A stretch of 64,000 bases of DNA. Source: Lentinus brumalis (lineage: Eukaryota > Basidiomycota > Agaricomycetes > Polyporales > Polyporaceae). Shown here one piece after another: positions 1-11,652 of the stretch (its first letter is position 1; every line of letters begins with the position of its first letter). The position numbers were made by a program, and so were the translations under genes. The notes beneath the pieces are model-generated. The model did not search any database and was not told the origin of the DNA. It was given only the letters and a program-made list of their open reading frames with translations. The stretch is taken from positions 16,331 to 80,330 of the forward strand of contig MARA01000075.1 in NCBI GenBank assembly GCA_001792895.1, written 5' to 3'.

Positions 1-2634
1 CACGACAATCGACGACCAGCGCCGTTCGCATAAACGTCAAGATACTCAGCCGCTGCATCGCCTGCTCGACAGAGTACGCGGTTGGGCATTCGAAGGTCGA
101 CCTCTTGCAGGGAAGGCAGTCAAGAGGCCCCTGCTAGAACTCTCACTCTTTCCGATTCGCGTAAGCAGCCAGGATATTTTCACCGGGGACGCTACTGATA
201 TTCGTCGCGGTGGTGCAGAGCGCATTCTCAAAGTTCCTCTTCGAGATGGACGCGAACTTCTACGAGATTTTCGCCCCCGACCTGATGCACGAGTTTGAAC
301 TCGGTGTCTGGAAGGGTATCTTCAACCACATCCTTCGGATCCTTGTCGCTGAAGGCAATGACAGTGTTGCCATCTTCAACGAGCGGTAGGTACCGTGGTA
401 CGGCATACATACTCCTGCTGATTGTTGGGAAATAGTATGCGCAAGATGCCTACATTTGGGCACGGTACAATCAGGCGATTCCGTACCAACGTCTCACGAC
501 AGAATAAGCTCGCCGCACGGGACTATGAGGCATTCTTACATGTATGTGTCCCTGATGTGTGTGCCTTCGATTTTACGATGCTGACAGCTGATCCGTCAGG
601 TCATAATCCCTGTCATCGAAGGTCTCCTTCCCCAACGCCACTGCGACATTGTAACGGACCTCCTCTTCGAGCTTGCCAACTGGCACGCCCTCGCCAAGCT
701 CCGTCTCCACACGACAGTGACCCTCGAGATATTTCGGAAGGCCACCAGGCTCATGTACGCCGCCGTGCGCAAGTTCGCGCGTACAACATGCAAAGAATAT
801 GTCACCTTCGAACTCGACCGTGAGGCAGAAGCTCGAGGACGTCGTCAGGCCCGTGCCGCAGCTACACGTGCTCCTGGAGCGGTCAGTACACGCACTGCAG
901 TAGCCAAGAAGGACCCGAAGGCAGTTGTATTCCGTGTGTGGCACACCTATAAGTACCATTGTCTCGGTGACTACCCGGAGTACATCGAGCGTTACGGCTG
1001 CACGGATTGTACTACGACCCAGACAGTGAGATGCGAGCTCTCCCCCGCTGTGTGCTGATTCTGACATGTCTTATCTACAGGGCGAATGCGAACACATTGG
1101 TGTCAAGGACTACTATGACCGGACAAACAAGAACGCGTTTGTCGAGCAGATTGCCGTCCATGAGCGCCGTAGAGGTCTCCTCCAAGGGACTCGTGAGGAG
1201 GTTGAGAAGCACGAGGCTAAGAAGGGCCAAGACGAGATTAAGAGGCAGGAAGCAGAGGTTGCCGACGCACAGTCGAAGGGAAAGGGACGTGCGATGGAGC
1301 CCGAGCCCGAGCCCGAGTCCGATGCCGAGGAAGCAAGACACCCTGCACCGTACGCAAGGTACACGATGGGAAGATCTCGTAAGAATGCCCTCAACCTGTA
1401 CAACTGGCTAGCAGAGCACGACGAAGATCCGGCAATTGAGGTGAGTGTGAGTTGCTGTTGTGTAGTCTCACATTTACGCTTCACCGTCATTATCTAGAAA
1501 TTCATTCCTCGCCTCAAGAACCACCTAATCGCGCGTAAGCTGCGGATACAAGACGAAGACACCGTGCCCGAAGACTATCGCCATTCGCTGACTATCCGTA
1601 AAGACAAGCTGTACCAGCAGAAGACGGTTTCATTCAACTTCACGACGTACGACATGCGGCGTGATCGAGATACTGTCAACCCCAGATCGCATCCCGACAT
1701 TCTTCTCCTCACCTCACAGGAAGACGAGGATGACTTCCCCTTCGCCTATGCTCGCGTCATTGGTATCTACCATGCCGAAACTCGCTACACAGGCCCCGGG
1801 TCGACGAGCAATGCTTGGGAAAAGGTCGACTTTCTCTGGGTCCGTTGGTTTGCTCGAGACCCCGCTGCCGATTCACCTGGAGGCTTCCGACACCGCCGTC
1901 TCCCTCGTCTCACATTCCTCGACCCTGCGGATGAGTCCGAGGGGTCGTATCCAGCCTTCGGATTTGTCGACCCGGCATGCGTGCTCCGAGGAGCCTACAT
2001 TATCCCTGGATACCACCATGGGATCAACGACGATGTCTTGCGGCCGGACTCAATTGGTAGAGCAGACGGGAGCAAATACGATTACAACTGCTACTATGTC
2101 GGCATGTGAGTCCCTCGGTACATCTTAACCACCGCTCCATTGGCTCAAAACTTATTCAGGTTCGCCGGCCGAGACATGTACATGCGCTTCCTCGGCGGTG
2201 GCGTTGGACACAACGGAGTTGGCGTTGATGTGCACCAATCCCGCTGTCGAGCAGATCGGCTTGATGGAGCAAAGCGGAAGACTGGCCCGGCTACTAGGGC
2301 TGGCTCAGAGACGAGTCACGACCTGGAGAGCTCGCCTTCAGCCTCGGAGGACGAAGATGCGGACATACGTGCGTGTATGGCTGCTGAAGAAGCCATAGAC
2401 GAGGCATTGAATGCACTTCAAGAGGCCGCAGACGAGGAGGAAGCTGACGAACCTGCAGACCTCTTACTTGCCGACCCATATGAGGACGACGCCATCGAGT
2501 GGGGAGACCTCTTTGGAAATGCAACCGCTGGTGACGAAGAGGACGAGTCAGCACCTGGAGAGGACGAGGAGAATGAGGACGAGGACTATGAGCCGGAAGA
2601 TGATGAATTGTACGCTGATTACCCACCGCTGTAG
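1..2634 (+). mobile_element. Plavaka-like (KDZ superfamily) transposase, 5' end outside window
   Basis: This is the C-terminal part of a DNA transposase. I read eight exons: 1-160 (partial), 219-385, 436-541, 600-1025, 1081-1440, 1498-2105 and 2160-2634, with all phases agreeing across GT..AG introns of 50-60 bp. Near its start the protein carries the block FAPDLMHEFELGVWK, followed by MPTFGHGTIRRF and LAARDYEAFLH. These match, from memory, the Plavaka-type transposases of basidiomycetes. Later blocks include GECEHIGVKDYYDRTNK and FAGRDMYMRFLGGGVGH. The tail (about 2290-2634) is strongly acidic, rich in Glu and Asp. No terminal repeats were identified, so the limits of the element are unknown. 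Exon 1-160 starts before the window. Family assignment is from recalled sequence patterns and could instead be a sister KDZ clade. Confidence 0.65.
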
Positions 2635-3003
2635 GAGCCTCTGGGGCAGTGGCCCGGCCGCTGCGCACTTCAAAGACAATGGCTGATGTTTGCATCTCGT
2701 AGCGCTGTACGCTAGGCACCTGTATATGTATATATTGCTCTGTCATAGCTGAGCAGACCTGTTAAATCATGGTAAGCGAACATATAGTCGGACGGGCAAA
2801 GACAGGCGGCCGTCTGGCAGACACATCCGAATATGGACATGTAGACGCCCACTACTCGGATGATCACCTGTCTCCTCCTGTGAACCATCGTCAAGCCCGT
2901 ATAGCCCTAACGTCAAGTCGCCGGTTTGCTGATGATGGGCGTTGTAGCTGGTGCTGTACTCCAGAACTCCGAGGCTACTGGACATTTAGGAAAACCCCCC
3001 GTA
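2635..3003. other. Spacer, no gene seen
   Basis: A 369-bp gap between the stop of the Plavaka-like transposase and the stop of the minus-strand helical-repeat gene. It contains a short AT-rich stretch (TATATGTATATATT near 2725) that may act in 3'-end formation. The two flanking genes converge here. Nothing else is recognisable. Confidence 0.5.
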
Positions 3004-4209
3004 TCATACAGCGAGTAGCAGCGGTTCCTGTCGTTCGTCGAACAAGCTCCTGATTCCAGCGTTGATCATGAAGACCTCCACCCAGGTCGCACCCTTCTCC
3101 TTTAACGTGTCCTCGAACTCTGTGTACTCTCTGTCGAGCTGCGCAAGTACGGGTATGTGTGTAGCGTCAATACCGAGGTCCTCGAAGATCGGTGCGCGGT
3201 GTTCGAGTGGAGGGCACAACCAAGCGAGGAAGGTCCTGACGCTCTCTAGCTGTGGTCGTGTCGCGCTTTGCCTTGCAGGAGCCGAGCGACGGATGCTGTT
3301 GAGCGCATTGCGGAAAACGAGCGTTTCCATGAATGTGAGTCCGCGCTCCCGGAGGGTGGCGATCGCTTCGTGACAGAAACGCTTCGGCATGAGTGCGAGT
3401 GAGTCAAAGTAGGCGTTCTCAGAGAAACCCAGCGAGGCGAAAATGTGCGCATGTCGGCTCAAGGACAGGGGAAGGGCGGTCAGGTATTTCTCCAGGTCAA
3501 ACACGGCTGGCGATGGCGATGGCGCTGGAGATGGCGCTGGTGCAGGCGGTTCTATATGAGGAGGAGGATCTCTGACGAGACTATCAGGCTTCTCGTCTTG
3601 CGGGCGGGGCCGCTTGCGAGGATCCAGGACAGGGTCGTCTGAGCGTCTCTTCTTATCGTCCTGCGAGAATGATTGAAAGTCTGGTTCTACAGTCATGACG
3701 AGGTCTGAGAAATCTATCAGTATGTTTGCGAATGGCAACATCTCCCTGACAGCGACTGACCTCGACTCTCTGAAGGAATACGGCCAACTACCGTACTCGA
3801 GGCGGGGGAAAGTCGGTTATGAGCATCTCCGTTGGGAGGAGCCTCTGGCAGCACCCGCGACGAGATATGGCGAGCGATCCAGGGAACGTCCAGTTCGTCG
3901 TAAGTCGGGAGGATTAGACAGCCTCGCGTCGCTATGTCCTGGTTCCACGATGACCGGTGCGAATGGTACTGGCGACGCGAGAACCAACCCAAAGTTGCGC
4001 CAGAAAACTGCAGGAGTCGTTCTCGCAGCCAAGGGTGGTAGCTATGTCGGAACTTCAAGTGGGAGTCGTTCCATTTCTTCGTGCCATAGTTGACTCGGAC
4101 CTTCTTGTGCCAGACGTTCCAGGACTGGCCTTCGGCCTTGATCCATATGTTCTCTTCTCCAACGGCCGTGTTCACCCAGACGTCCCCGATCCTGCCGCAA
4201 TAAGGGTTG

Positions 4210-4217
4210 AATTCAGG
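4210..4217. repeat. Left target-site duplication of the MITE
   Basis: AATTCAGG, identical to 4752-4759 and directly abutting the left inverted repeat. Confidence 0.8.
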
Positions 4218-4751
4218 CAAGAGGGAGGCGCTAAATAAATATCAAACTGTGGGAAGAGGGGGGGAGGGGGTCTGGGGGTCCTTAATGCACTTTTGGTAGA
4301 CCATCCGAGGATGGCCTGCAGAGGCTCGTAGTACATATATCTGACTGCTACCAGGCTTCAGAAACGTCCATGACATTCCTACATGCTCATCAGAGGTTGT
4401 AGAGACCATATAACCCTTGTTGGCCCCCTCTCCGAGACTGGTTGCAGCTCACAGGCGTCTGTGATGCCATTTGGGAGTGCGCGCTCGATAAGCCGAGGTG
4501 GCCGGGAGCCTCAAGATGGGCATAGATGCAGCAAGTACCAACTGCAGTGGATGCATATCTTCTCTCAAGATCATCTACAGAGCTTCGAGCAACCCAGGAA
4601 AGTTAGTTGTCCCGTTTCAGTAGTTCATGTCGTATAACATGTGGAAAACATACTATATAAGGTGATTTCCCACGGTGGAGGGGTCCCCGGAAACTGGCTT
4701 ATTGCACTTTTGGTACCTCCGGTGCGACATTATAGCAGCGCCTCCCTCTTG
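4218..4751. mobile_element. Non-autonomous hAT-like MITE, 534 bp
   Basis: The element is bounded by perfect 15-bp terminal inverted repeats: CAAGAGGGAGGCGCT at 4218-4232 and its reverse complement at 4737-4751. It is flanked on both sides by the same 8 bp, AATTCAGG (4210-4217 and 4752-4759), read as a target-site duplication. An 8-bp duplication is typical of hAT transposases. Inside there is no credible coding sequence, but the 13-mer TGCACTTTTGGTA occurs twice in the same orientation (near 4287 and 4703). The element lies within paralogue A of the helical-repeat gene and separates its 5' part from the rest. Confidence 0.85.
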
Positions 4752-4759
4752 AATTCAGG
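4752..4759. repeat. Right target-site duplication of the MITE
   Basis: AATTCAGG, identical to 4210-4217 and directly abutting the right inverted repeat. Confidence 0.8.
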
Positions 4760-5030
4760 TGTAAGTATGGTTTGCGAAGACGATTCTCCAAGTATAGGTG
4801 CGAGAATCGGCGCGGTACTTCAGGTCCTCAGGAACGTTCAGCCCCCGCTCGTCGTCTTCAAGAACAAGCACGTGCGACACAACTCTGGAGTTTTGTGTAT
4901 CGTAGTATCGGTCTACACAATCATATGAGTGGATCTGCAAGTGTCATGAAAGGAGCAGTTTTCATACCGTGGGGATCTTGCCCAAGTTGGCACGGCATGT
5001 TCAAAATTATAGCGGGCTCCTTGTAGACGT

Positions 5031-5340
5031 CTCCAGCGCTCTGGTGCTGCTGGGTTCATGTATCACTTCTCTGCGCTCACAAACTGGAGGAGTGATGGCA
5101 TAGAACAGATCTGGAACAGATCCAGCGCGCGTCGCGCGAGTCGGCCAACTACCAAGTCCTTCCTTGGCAGTTCTTGCGGTCCTTCACATATGTAGCTGGT
5201 CTGTTCTGATTTATCCCAATTCTATAGAGCACGAAAGACTATTGCTAGTGACAGATTCAAAGAGAACTGACAACGACACAAATACTGGGTACGACAGCAC
5301 TCAGACAGAGGACGAACCTACCAAGAATTCCCACCGACGC
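5031..5340. other. Spacer between tandem paralogues
   Basis: About 310 bp between the 5' remnant of paralogue A and the stop of paralogue B. It should contain what was the promoter of paralogue A. No clear TATA box or repeat was recognised. Confidence 0.4.
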
Positions 5341-7294
5341 TCATCGGCGAGCTTGTACTGCAATCCGGACGATGAAGCAGTCCATCCACGAAAGTCCTTT
5401 GCCTCGCAGCGTCGTCTCAACCTCTGCATAACGATGTGCCTCCGTCTTGCCAAGGGTCGACATGTGCGCGCTAGTATACAACCCAAGCTCCCAGAACGTC
5501 GACGCGTGGTGTTTCATCGAGGGCCGCAAACTGTCCAGGAAGACGTCAACCCTGACCACTGGCGCGTCTGCTGTCGAGCGTGGGCGGTTCTGCGAAGAGT
5601 TCCTGTCGACCGGGAGTTCATCAAGGGCGTCCCGCAGGACGAGAGCTTCGACGAAACTCAGGCCATGGTCCTGAAGAGCGAAGATCAACTCGTTCAGGAC
5701 GTGCTGGGGCATGGACGCGATCGATTCGATGTACGCCAGGGACGCTATGCCCAGGGACTCGAAGAGGAAGGAATGGTGGTCGAGAGGTATGGGCAGGGTG
5801 GCAAGGAAGCTCTCGACGGCGCCTGCACGATGCGTCTTCGCAGGAGACGACCGCCCGGCAGGGGTCGGGACCAATTCGGGCTCCCCGCGGTCGTATTCAG
5901 CGACTGGCGGGACGGCACTGCTCGGAGCGACACATCCGTCACGGTCGTTCACGCGCACCAGCAGCTCCCGCGCAGTGTTCTCATCATCCTCGGTCTTCAC
6001 CCTCTTCAAGGGCGCCTCATCCATGGATACAGAACGGGGTCTCTTGCCGCGCAGGGGAGGTGGGACGCCTTCTTCTTCCTCTCGCTTGATGATCACTGTA
6101 TGAGAGTCGGCGGTCACAATCGCAGTCGGCGCCGGCTTCGCGAGGAGCGTCTTCTTCGTGGACCTTGATTGAGGCACCATGTTACCCACGGCAGTAGTGT
6201 TCGCGGTGTTCCGCAGAGGCACTGGCCCGATGTGCGACGACAACAAGGTAGTCATCAGACGGGTGCGCTCGAGGCCTCGTGGACCGGAGGGCGGAGCTCT
6301 CGCGAGAGGCGCATTCTCCTTTGACGAAGACGTGGTCTTGAAAGACGAATGAGCGGGCATGGTGTGCGCGTTGGATGACGAAGAAGTGGTCTCGCGCTTT
6401 GACGATGAGGGCGGGGCCGGTACTTTGGCCTCCAGAACTCGTGCAGCCGCAGATGGAGACGTCGTGGAAGACGAGGCGTGCGCTACGTCTGGGGCCGTGC
6501 CGATCGTCGTGGAGGCCATGCGATGGGCCAAGTACCGCGCAACCCACTCGACCCTCATGTCGGGGTGGGGCGGGACCGCGACTTGTAGGCGGAGCCACTC
6601 GTCCCAAGACGATCTCGAGCGCAGCCACTCGTTGGAGCAGAACCAACCGAGTCTATGTCCATCGAACTGCAAGGTGCGCTTGCCCAACCAGGGATGGCTG
6701 ACGTGACGTGAGGCCTTGGTACCGGAGGTCCCCGAGCCAGGGGCACCCAACGTTCCTCCCTGTTCTTGAAGTAGATGTCCTCCGCGCCTGGGGTGGTACA
6801 GAGCCATAGATCGCCCGAGGTCCCGTACACTGGCAAGGGAAGGATCCGTGCGGAGAAGAACACGTAGGTGTACGCCCCCGACAAACACGGCCTCGGAAAG
6901 TGCGCCGGGTATGCGTACGTACCGTACCCTCTTCGCCTGGACCAAGCAGGACCGTGCACGTATGGCTCGACACGGGGAGGCTTTCCTTGACCTCTGCATG
7001 AGACGTTGATATCAATCAGCCTTCCACCCGTATACGATTGCAAAGCTCCTGCTGACCTGGAGACTGGGATGGACGCTGGGACGCGGGCATTGCGGGGGCT
7101 GACAGGCGACAGTACGTAGCGAGCGCTGATCCGGTGGTCTTCGACCCGTCGAGGCTGCACACAAAGGTCATACAGTTGCTCAAATTGACCGGGGCAGAGA
7201 AACTCACCGAAGATGCTGACGGGCTGTGGATGGGGACGAGCCAGCCGTGCGCGTCCGGCTCCGCAAAATATACAGTCAGGACAGCCTGTATCAA
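5341..7294 (-). CDS. Uncharacterised helical-repeat protein, paralogue B
   Basis: The intact member of the tandem pair. The N-terminal region (about 6700-7294, exon boundaries unresolved) carries GTSGDLWLCTTPG and a tryptophan-rich domain with HPWLGKRTLQFDGHRLGWF and WVARYLAHR, aligning with paralogue A. A long low-complexity Ser/Thr/Pro/Lys linker follows, with basic, probably nuclear, segments. The C-terminus (5341 to about 5800) holds two helical repeats starting AVESFLATLPIPLDHHSFLFE and VDVFLDSLRPSMKHHASTFWE. The frame changes once, at a CCCC run at 6730-6733; adding one base there joins WVPLAR to GTSGTKASRHVSHPWL. I place this among the likely homopolymer errors of the window. No enzymatic motif is visible. 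The repeats may be SAM-like protein-interaction modules, but this is inference. Confidence 0.55.
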
Positions 7295-7527
7295 AACATG
7301 TCAGCCTTCGCGCCAAACAACCGAAATCAGTACTGTTTGTGCTCATCCTTGAATTCAGGCTGGAATGCAATCGATAGCGCGCAACAGTATCAGAGGGAGA
7401 GGAAAAGAATGTGCCTGTCATGCCTATTACATATTGTCCGTGTGCTGAAGAGATACAAGAATTATAAAACAGTAGCGAGACCGTCCCTACATCTGTTGAG
7501 CCTGGCAGTAGCAACCCGCCGGATCCC

Positions 7528-9586
7528 TCACTGCGTGTCGTGGTAAGGGTCCGAGTAGCGCGATTGGCCACCCTCTGCGTCGTACAGCGCTGCCTTAGGC
7601 TCGTGCGACTCCGCCTCGTGAATCGTGCGATACGCAGACGGCCGAGAGGATGCGTTCTTGGCGCGACGCGCCATGATAACAGCGATGATGGCGCCGACGA
7701 TCCCGAGACCGAGAGCACCAGCAAGGGCGAACATGACAATCTCGTAGGTCTTTGCCTGTAGCAAGACATTCGTGAGCACCGTTTCACAGATATCGCAAGA
7801 AGGGTACGCACCTTGTTCTTGTAGTAGTCAACCTGGCTGTTGAGGTCGTCGTCGTCAGTCTCCGCAAGGTTGCCCGCCGCCTTCACTGCGGCAGTGCCTG
7901 AGGCAGTGCTCGACGGGTCGGAAGCATACGTGTACGCAGCAGCACTTGATGGGTCCGCACCGTAGGTGTACGCAGCAGTACTTGATGGGTCCGCACCATA
8001 GGTGTACGCAGCCGATCCGGACCCGGTGGCATAGGTATATGGAGCGGACGATGCGCCTGACGCGGAAGCGACGGAGGTGACTGCAGACGTGACCGCAGCT
8101 GCAGAGGAGTACACGGACGACGTGGCACCGGACGCGGGTGTGCTGTAGTACGAGGTCACTGCGACGCTGACACCGGAGTCCCAGCCACCGGACGGGGCCT
8201 GCATGGGAAGCATCTTGTAGTAGGGCTTGTTGTTGTCGTGGTTGATACCGGCACGGAGATAGAACGCGGAGACTGAACACGGGGTCAGACGGCTACGATC
8301 TCATAGTGAGCAGAAGCGATACTCACTGAACTGGAACCCGAAGATGATGTCAAACTCGGGGACCGCGGCAACAGCCTGGCCCTTCGTGAAGATGGAACCG
8401 ATGCACTGGTCGCCCCAAGGGTTCGGGGCTATGAGCGCAGCCGGATCGACATCGTATGTCTTGCCATCGATGGAGAAGGAGAAGGAGACTTGCGAGTCGC
8501 AAGGAATGGTCCAGAAGCCGAATGTGGAGTCGGGGGTGAACTTTGCGCCAGAGAAACCGCCGTAGAGAGCCTTGACGATGTCGTCGGGGAACATGGACCA
8601 GCGCTTGGTGAGATAGATGTCGGCGACAACTTTACCGGACTGGGTCTTGGGAACGGACGACGTGAAGCTCGTAGACTTGTTGTTCACGGTGAAGGTGTTA
8701 TCGATATAGAACGTGCCATCGGACGTGAGATAGATCTCGGGTTGTGAGTCGATGCCGCTGATGTCTGGGAGACCGTACTGCTGGACCTCCGACGATGAGA
8801 GGCCGAGGACATCCTCCCAGCTGAGAGTCTGGCCAGCAACGACGACACCCGCAAAGTCGACACTGGTGGAGTTGGCTGTGGCGTCGTCCCAGTCGTAGAC
8901 AATAACGACGTCGTAGAACCACTTGGAGTAGTCCTCGGGCCAGCGTGCGTCGAAGTAGTAGTAAATCGGGCTCATGCCATTGTTGATATCAAGACCGATG
9001 TATGCATTGCCGATGTCGCTCTGGCCAATTGTCGGCAAGGTGCTCGGCCACTGCGGGACATCGACTGAGAGCGCATTGTTAGTCTGAAAGTCCTCGGGCG
9101 CTCATTGGTTGCTAACGCACAGTACTCGATGTTGATGTCATCTTTCAGGAAGCCAATCTCGCCCCGTCCGTCTGTGACTGCGGAAATGCGTTAGCGTGTC
9201 GAACATGAGGCCATAGGAAGGGCGATTGGCACATACCTTGGACCGAGAATGCTTCGATAGTGATGGAGTGGGATGTTGAGCTGTTGCCTGTGACGTTGGC
9301 TCCGTGCAGCAGGAGTCCGTCCCTACGTAGCACTGAGGATGGAGTATGAAGGCGCAAGAGGTAGGACGCACCATTTGTTGTCGAGGACAGCCGCGTACGT
9401 CTGCTCACCGAAGGAGACCGCAGAGTAGAGGGATGTCTTGTTGCCGTCGATATAAATTAGGTTGTCGATGTAATCCGCGAAGGAACGCTTAGAGAGAGCC
9501 GAGGGGGTGGAAGGAAAGGAAAAGGCGAGAGAACATGACGAAACGGCAACCAAAAGGGCACGGAGCGTGCGGAAGGAGGAAGACAT
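7528..9586 (-). CDS. Membrane-anchored A1 (pepsin-like) protease homologue, probably inactive
   Basis: Six exons (9372-9586, 9237-9322, 9121-9177, 8327-9064, 7812-8272, 7528-7755) encode 594 residues in one consistent frame. It opens with a signal peptide (MSSSFRTLRALLVAVSSCSL). The middle matches the C-terminal lobe of A1 aspartic peptidases: MFPDDIVKALYGGFSGA, then WTIPCDSQVSFSFSIDGK, then IIFGFQFISAFYLRAGIN. The two catalytic DTG/DSG triads are absent: the first is replaced near AVLDNKWDGLLL, and where the second is expected the sequence is VADIYLTKRWSMFPDD. After the domain comes a Ser/Thr/Ala stalk with three to four copies of an AYTYGADPSS repeat, then one transmembrane helix and a short tail. 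Likely a cell-surface pseudo-protease. The start is supported by a TATA box 45 bp upstream. Confidence 0.75.
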
Positions 9587-9630
9587 GACAGACAAAGACA
9601 AGCTGGGGGACGCCACTGGGCCGTGCTGGA

Positions 9631-9637
9631 TTTATAT
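9631..9637 (-). promoter_or_regulatory. TATA box of the A1-like gene
   Basis: On the minus strand this reads ATATAAA, about 45 bp upstream of the ATG at 9586, a position compatible with a TATA box and a short 5' leader. Confidence 0.5.
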
Positions 9638-10258
9638 GGCCTGCGCTAGGAAGGCGTGCTGTGCTCCGGCGTGGCGAAGCGTATCAAACTGGACACACGC
9701 AGATGATGCGTCTTGTCACTTCCAGTGCTCCGTCAGTGCATCCGCAGGCGCCAATCCCGCCCTGCTCCGTGCGCGGTGTCCGGGCGGCGGTGCCTGGCAC
9801 AGTATTCTGGCGGGATTAGCGAAGCTGCTGTACGATCCATGTCTTGAGTCTCAGAGGGTAGGAACGACTCGAGCAAGCAGAGGCAAGTGAAACAGGATGC
9901 GCAGTGGCCGTCCTCGGTCCGGGGCAAGGGCAACGGCCGAGACGCCCGATCCACAGCCTTGCACCGAAAGTTGCTCCTCCGAATGCCCTCACGACGCTCT
10001 ATATACAGGTACTACGGCGCGCCCAGGCGATCTACTGCAAGAACTGCACTGCTGCTCCTTTGCTTGCAGTGTGCACCGGCTTTCGAAGCGACTCTCCATT
10101 CTTCGTCGCGCTACTTCTTAGGGCACCTCGGGCACACTTTCTGGGCAACACAAGAGCTATCGCAATCGCATAGCCCCACTTGACGCATATACATAACACC
10201 GTACACGTCGCAAGCAAGAGAACTACTTGGTGAGCTCTTGACCCTCCACCCCTCGCAG
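9638..10258. other. Upstream region of the A1-like gene
   Basis: About 620 bp between the TATA box of the A1-like gene and the stop of the glutathione transferase gene. Both neighbours are on the minus strand, so this should hold the regulatory region of the first. No gene or repeat recognised. Confidence 0.4.
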
Positions 10259-11068
10259 TCATGTCGCGTAAGCTTCCATTGATAGCAGCAATCTGGCCCA
10301 TCGGCCACCGTGCCACTGTTCCACCCTCTTCCACTCCTTGTGTTCCTCCCCAATCGCCCTCTTCAAGCCCAGTAGTCTCGCCCCGAGGACGAAATCCGCA
10401 AAGGACGGCTTGTCGCCCATGAAGAACCTTCTCTCCTTCCCGTCTGCGGCCAGCCACCGCTCAACCCTCCCAAGCCAGCCTCCAGCTTCACCCACTGTTG
10501 CTCGCGGGTCTCGCTGCCAAGCGGGGACCACTGCTCCATCTTCCCTCCCAAGACACTCTCCCGCGCTGCCTTGAAGTACGGTTTGCTCGCCTCGTTCAGC
10601 CGCCCATACACCGCTGGGAAGTGGATGTAGAGGAGATGCGGCACGAGTGTGGGGGCCAGTGCCTCCTCGAAGGCTTCGTGGAATGCCTCCGTTCCCTCAG
10701 GAATGACGCGCGGGGTGTCTGGGTATGTCGCGTCGAGATAGCGTGCGATCGCCGTCGAGTTTGCGATGGACGCGCCCGTCGAGGGGTCGTGAATGGCCGG
10801 GAGGGTGTACATCGGCGAGCCATCCGGCCAGGTGCCCGTAGGCTCTATGCCGAGCTCCTTGCAGGTGCGTGCGATGTCGGGATACTCGACCCAGACGGTC
10901 TTGAATGGGAGACCCTTGTAATTGAGGGAGAATCTGGGGCATCTGGTCAGGGAGCCCGCGCAGGTACTTACATGGACTTGTCGCTCACCTCGTCTTCAGG
11001 GTGTTACCTGAGAAGGCGATGCCTCTGACGTTTGCGGGGATGTCATAGAATACTATGGGTTCCGGCAT
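10259..11068 (-). CDS. Glutathione S-transferase (one apparent frameshift)
   Basis: Two exons (10989-11068, 10259-10933) joined by a 55-bp intron. The N-terminal thioredoxin-fold domain begins MPEPIVFYDIPANV and includes FSLNYKGLPFKTVWVEYPDI, TLPAIHDPSTGASIANSTAI (the Pro and Ser-rich glutathione-binding stretch) and ARYLDATYPDTPRVIPEG. The C-terminal helical domain carries MGDKPSFADFVLGARLLGLK and WHGGRWARLLLS, as in fungal GSTs of about 250 residues that conjugate or reduce electrophiles in the cytosol. The frame breaks near 10475: one extra G in 'gctgg' turns the sequence into EAGLGRVERWLAADGKE and gives exactly 251 codons. With the other breaks in this window this looks like an assembly error, not a dead gene. 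Confidence 0.85.
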
Positions 11069-11652
11069 GTTGTGTACGCCAGCTTTCCCGCTGACTCCAG
11101 ACTGGCTTTCTTATAGTCCATGTGGACAGGCTCTGTATGTATGGAAGCGGACTTTAGACGGAGATATTCTTTGCAGCTTGGTAACGCGATGACTACGCCA
11201 ACCTGCGGCGAATAACAGTATGAATCGAGCGTGCGTACGCCTCAAGAGGCCCGACGGTCGAACTTACCAAGCAGTCGTTATCCGCCGACCGTCATCCGCC
11301 GAACGGTAGAGCTTGTACATACAGATGCACGCTCAATAGTACTGCTACTATCCATACGACTAATCTCCGCGAAGTCGTCGAGTGCTGCAGTGCATGTCGA
11401 TATATATGTCAGAGTGTGCGGCGGTGCTCGAGCCGGAAAAAGCCGATGACGTCGGAGTGGCACGGTCACCGCGGGTGCTCGTTCGAGCCGCGACGGTCGT
11501 TCCTCTCGCGGCCCAACTTGCTATCCATTGTTACCAAGTCTCTCTCATATACCCGCAGCTGGTTTGCTAGCACTCTAGATCTGGAGCACTCCTCTTCTCA
11601 TTCTCACTGAACTCGAAGTTGAACTGTGAGCAGTGCGCGAGCGAATTTTAAC
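11069..11652. other. Divergent intergenic region
   Basis: 584 bp between the ATGs of the glutathione transferase (minus) and the F-box-like gene (plus). It must serve both promoters. An AT-rich tract lies around 11330-11410. No specific site recognised. Confidence 0.4.

Larger units (their letters stand above)
3004..5030 (-). pseudogene. Helical-repeat protein, paralogue A, interrupted by a MITE
   Basis: Uncharacterised gene, clearly the sister of the gene at 5341-7294. From 4217 down it reads through IGDVWV, HPWLRERLLQFSG and WIARHIS, a 56-bp intron (3705-3760), a Pro/Ser-rich linker with basic clusters, then two repeats of about 70 residues. The repeats share the pattern fLa.LP..l..ha.iF..LGf, then LrErGlTfmEtlv.R.AL, which resembles SAM-like helical folds. 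The 5' part (about 4760-5030) has residues such as RTYTWRIVFAN that align with AYTYVFFSAR in the paralogue. Between the two parts sits the 534-bp MITE at 4218-4751. The frames on either side also differ after the insert is removed, so the gene is probably dead or 5'-truncated. Function unknown. Confidence 0.55.

Noticed and set aside
5164..6168. Plus-strand open frame of 334 codons
   Set aside because: It lies opposite paralogue B, has no motif and a composition expected for the antisense of its Ser/Pro-rich linker.
7349..7359. Third copy of TTGAATTCAGG, matching the MITE target site
   Set aside because: No MITE sequence or inverted repeat lies beside it; an 11-bp match centred on GAATTC can arise by chance.
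6555..8213. Minus-strand open frame of 552 codons
   Set aside because: It strings together the fifth exon of the A1-like gene, its downstream intron, the spacer and part of paralogue B. Splice signals and homology show two separate genes.
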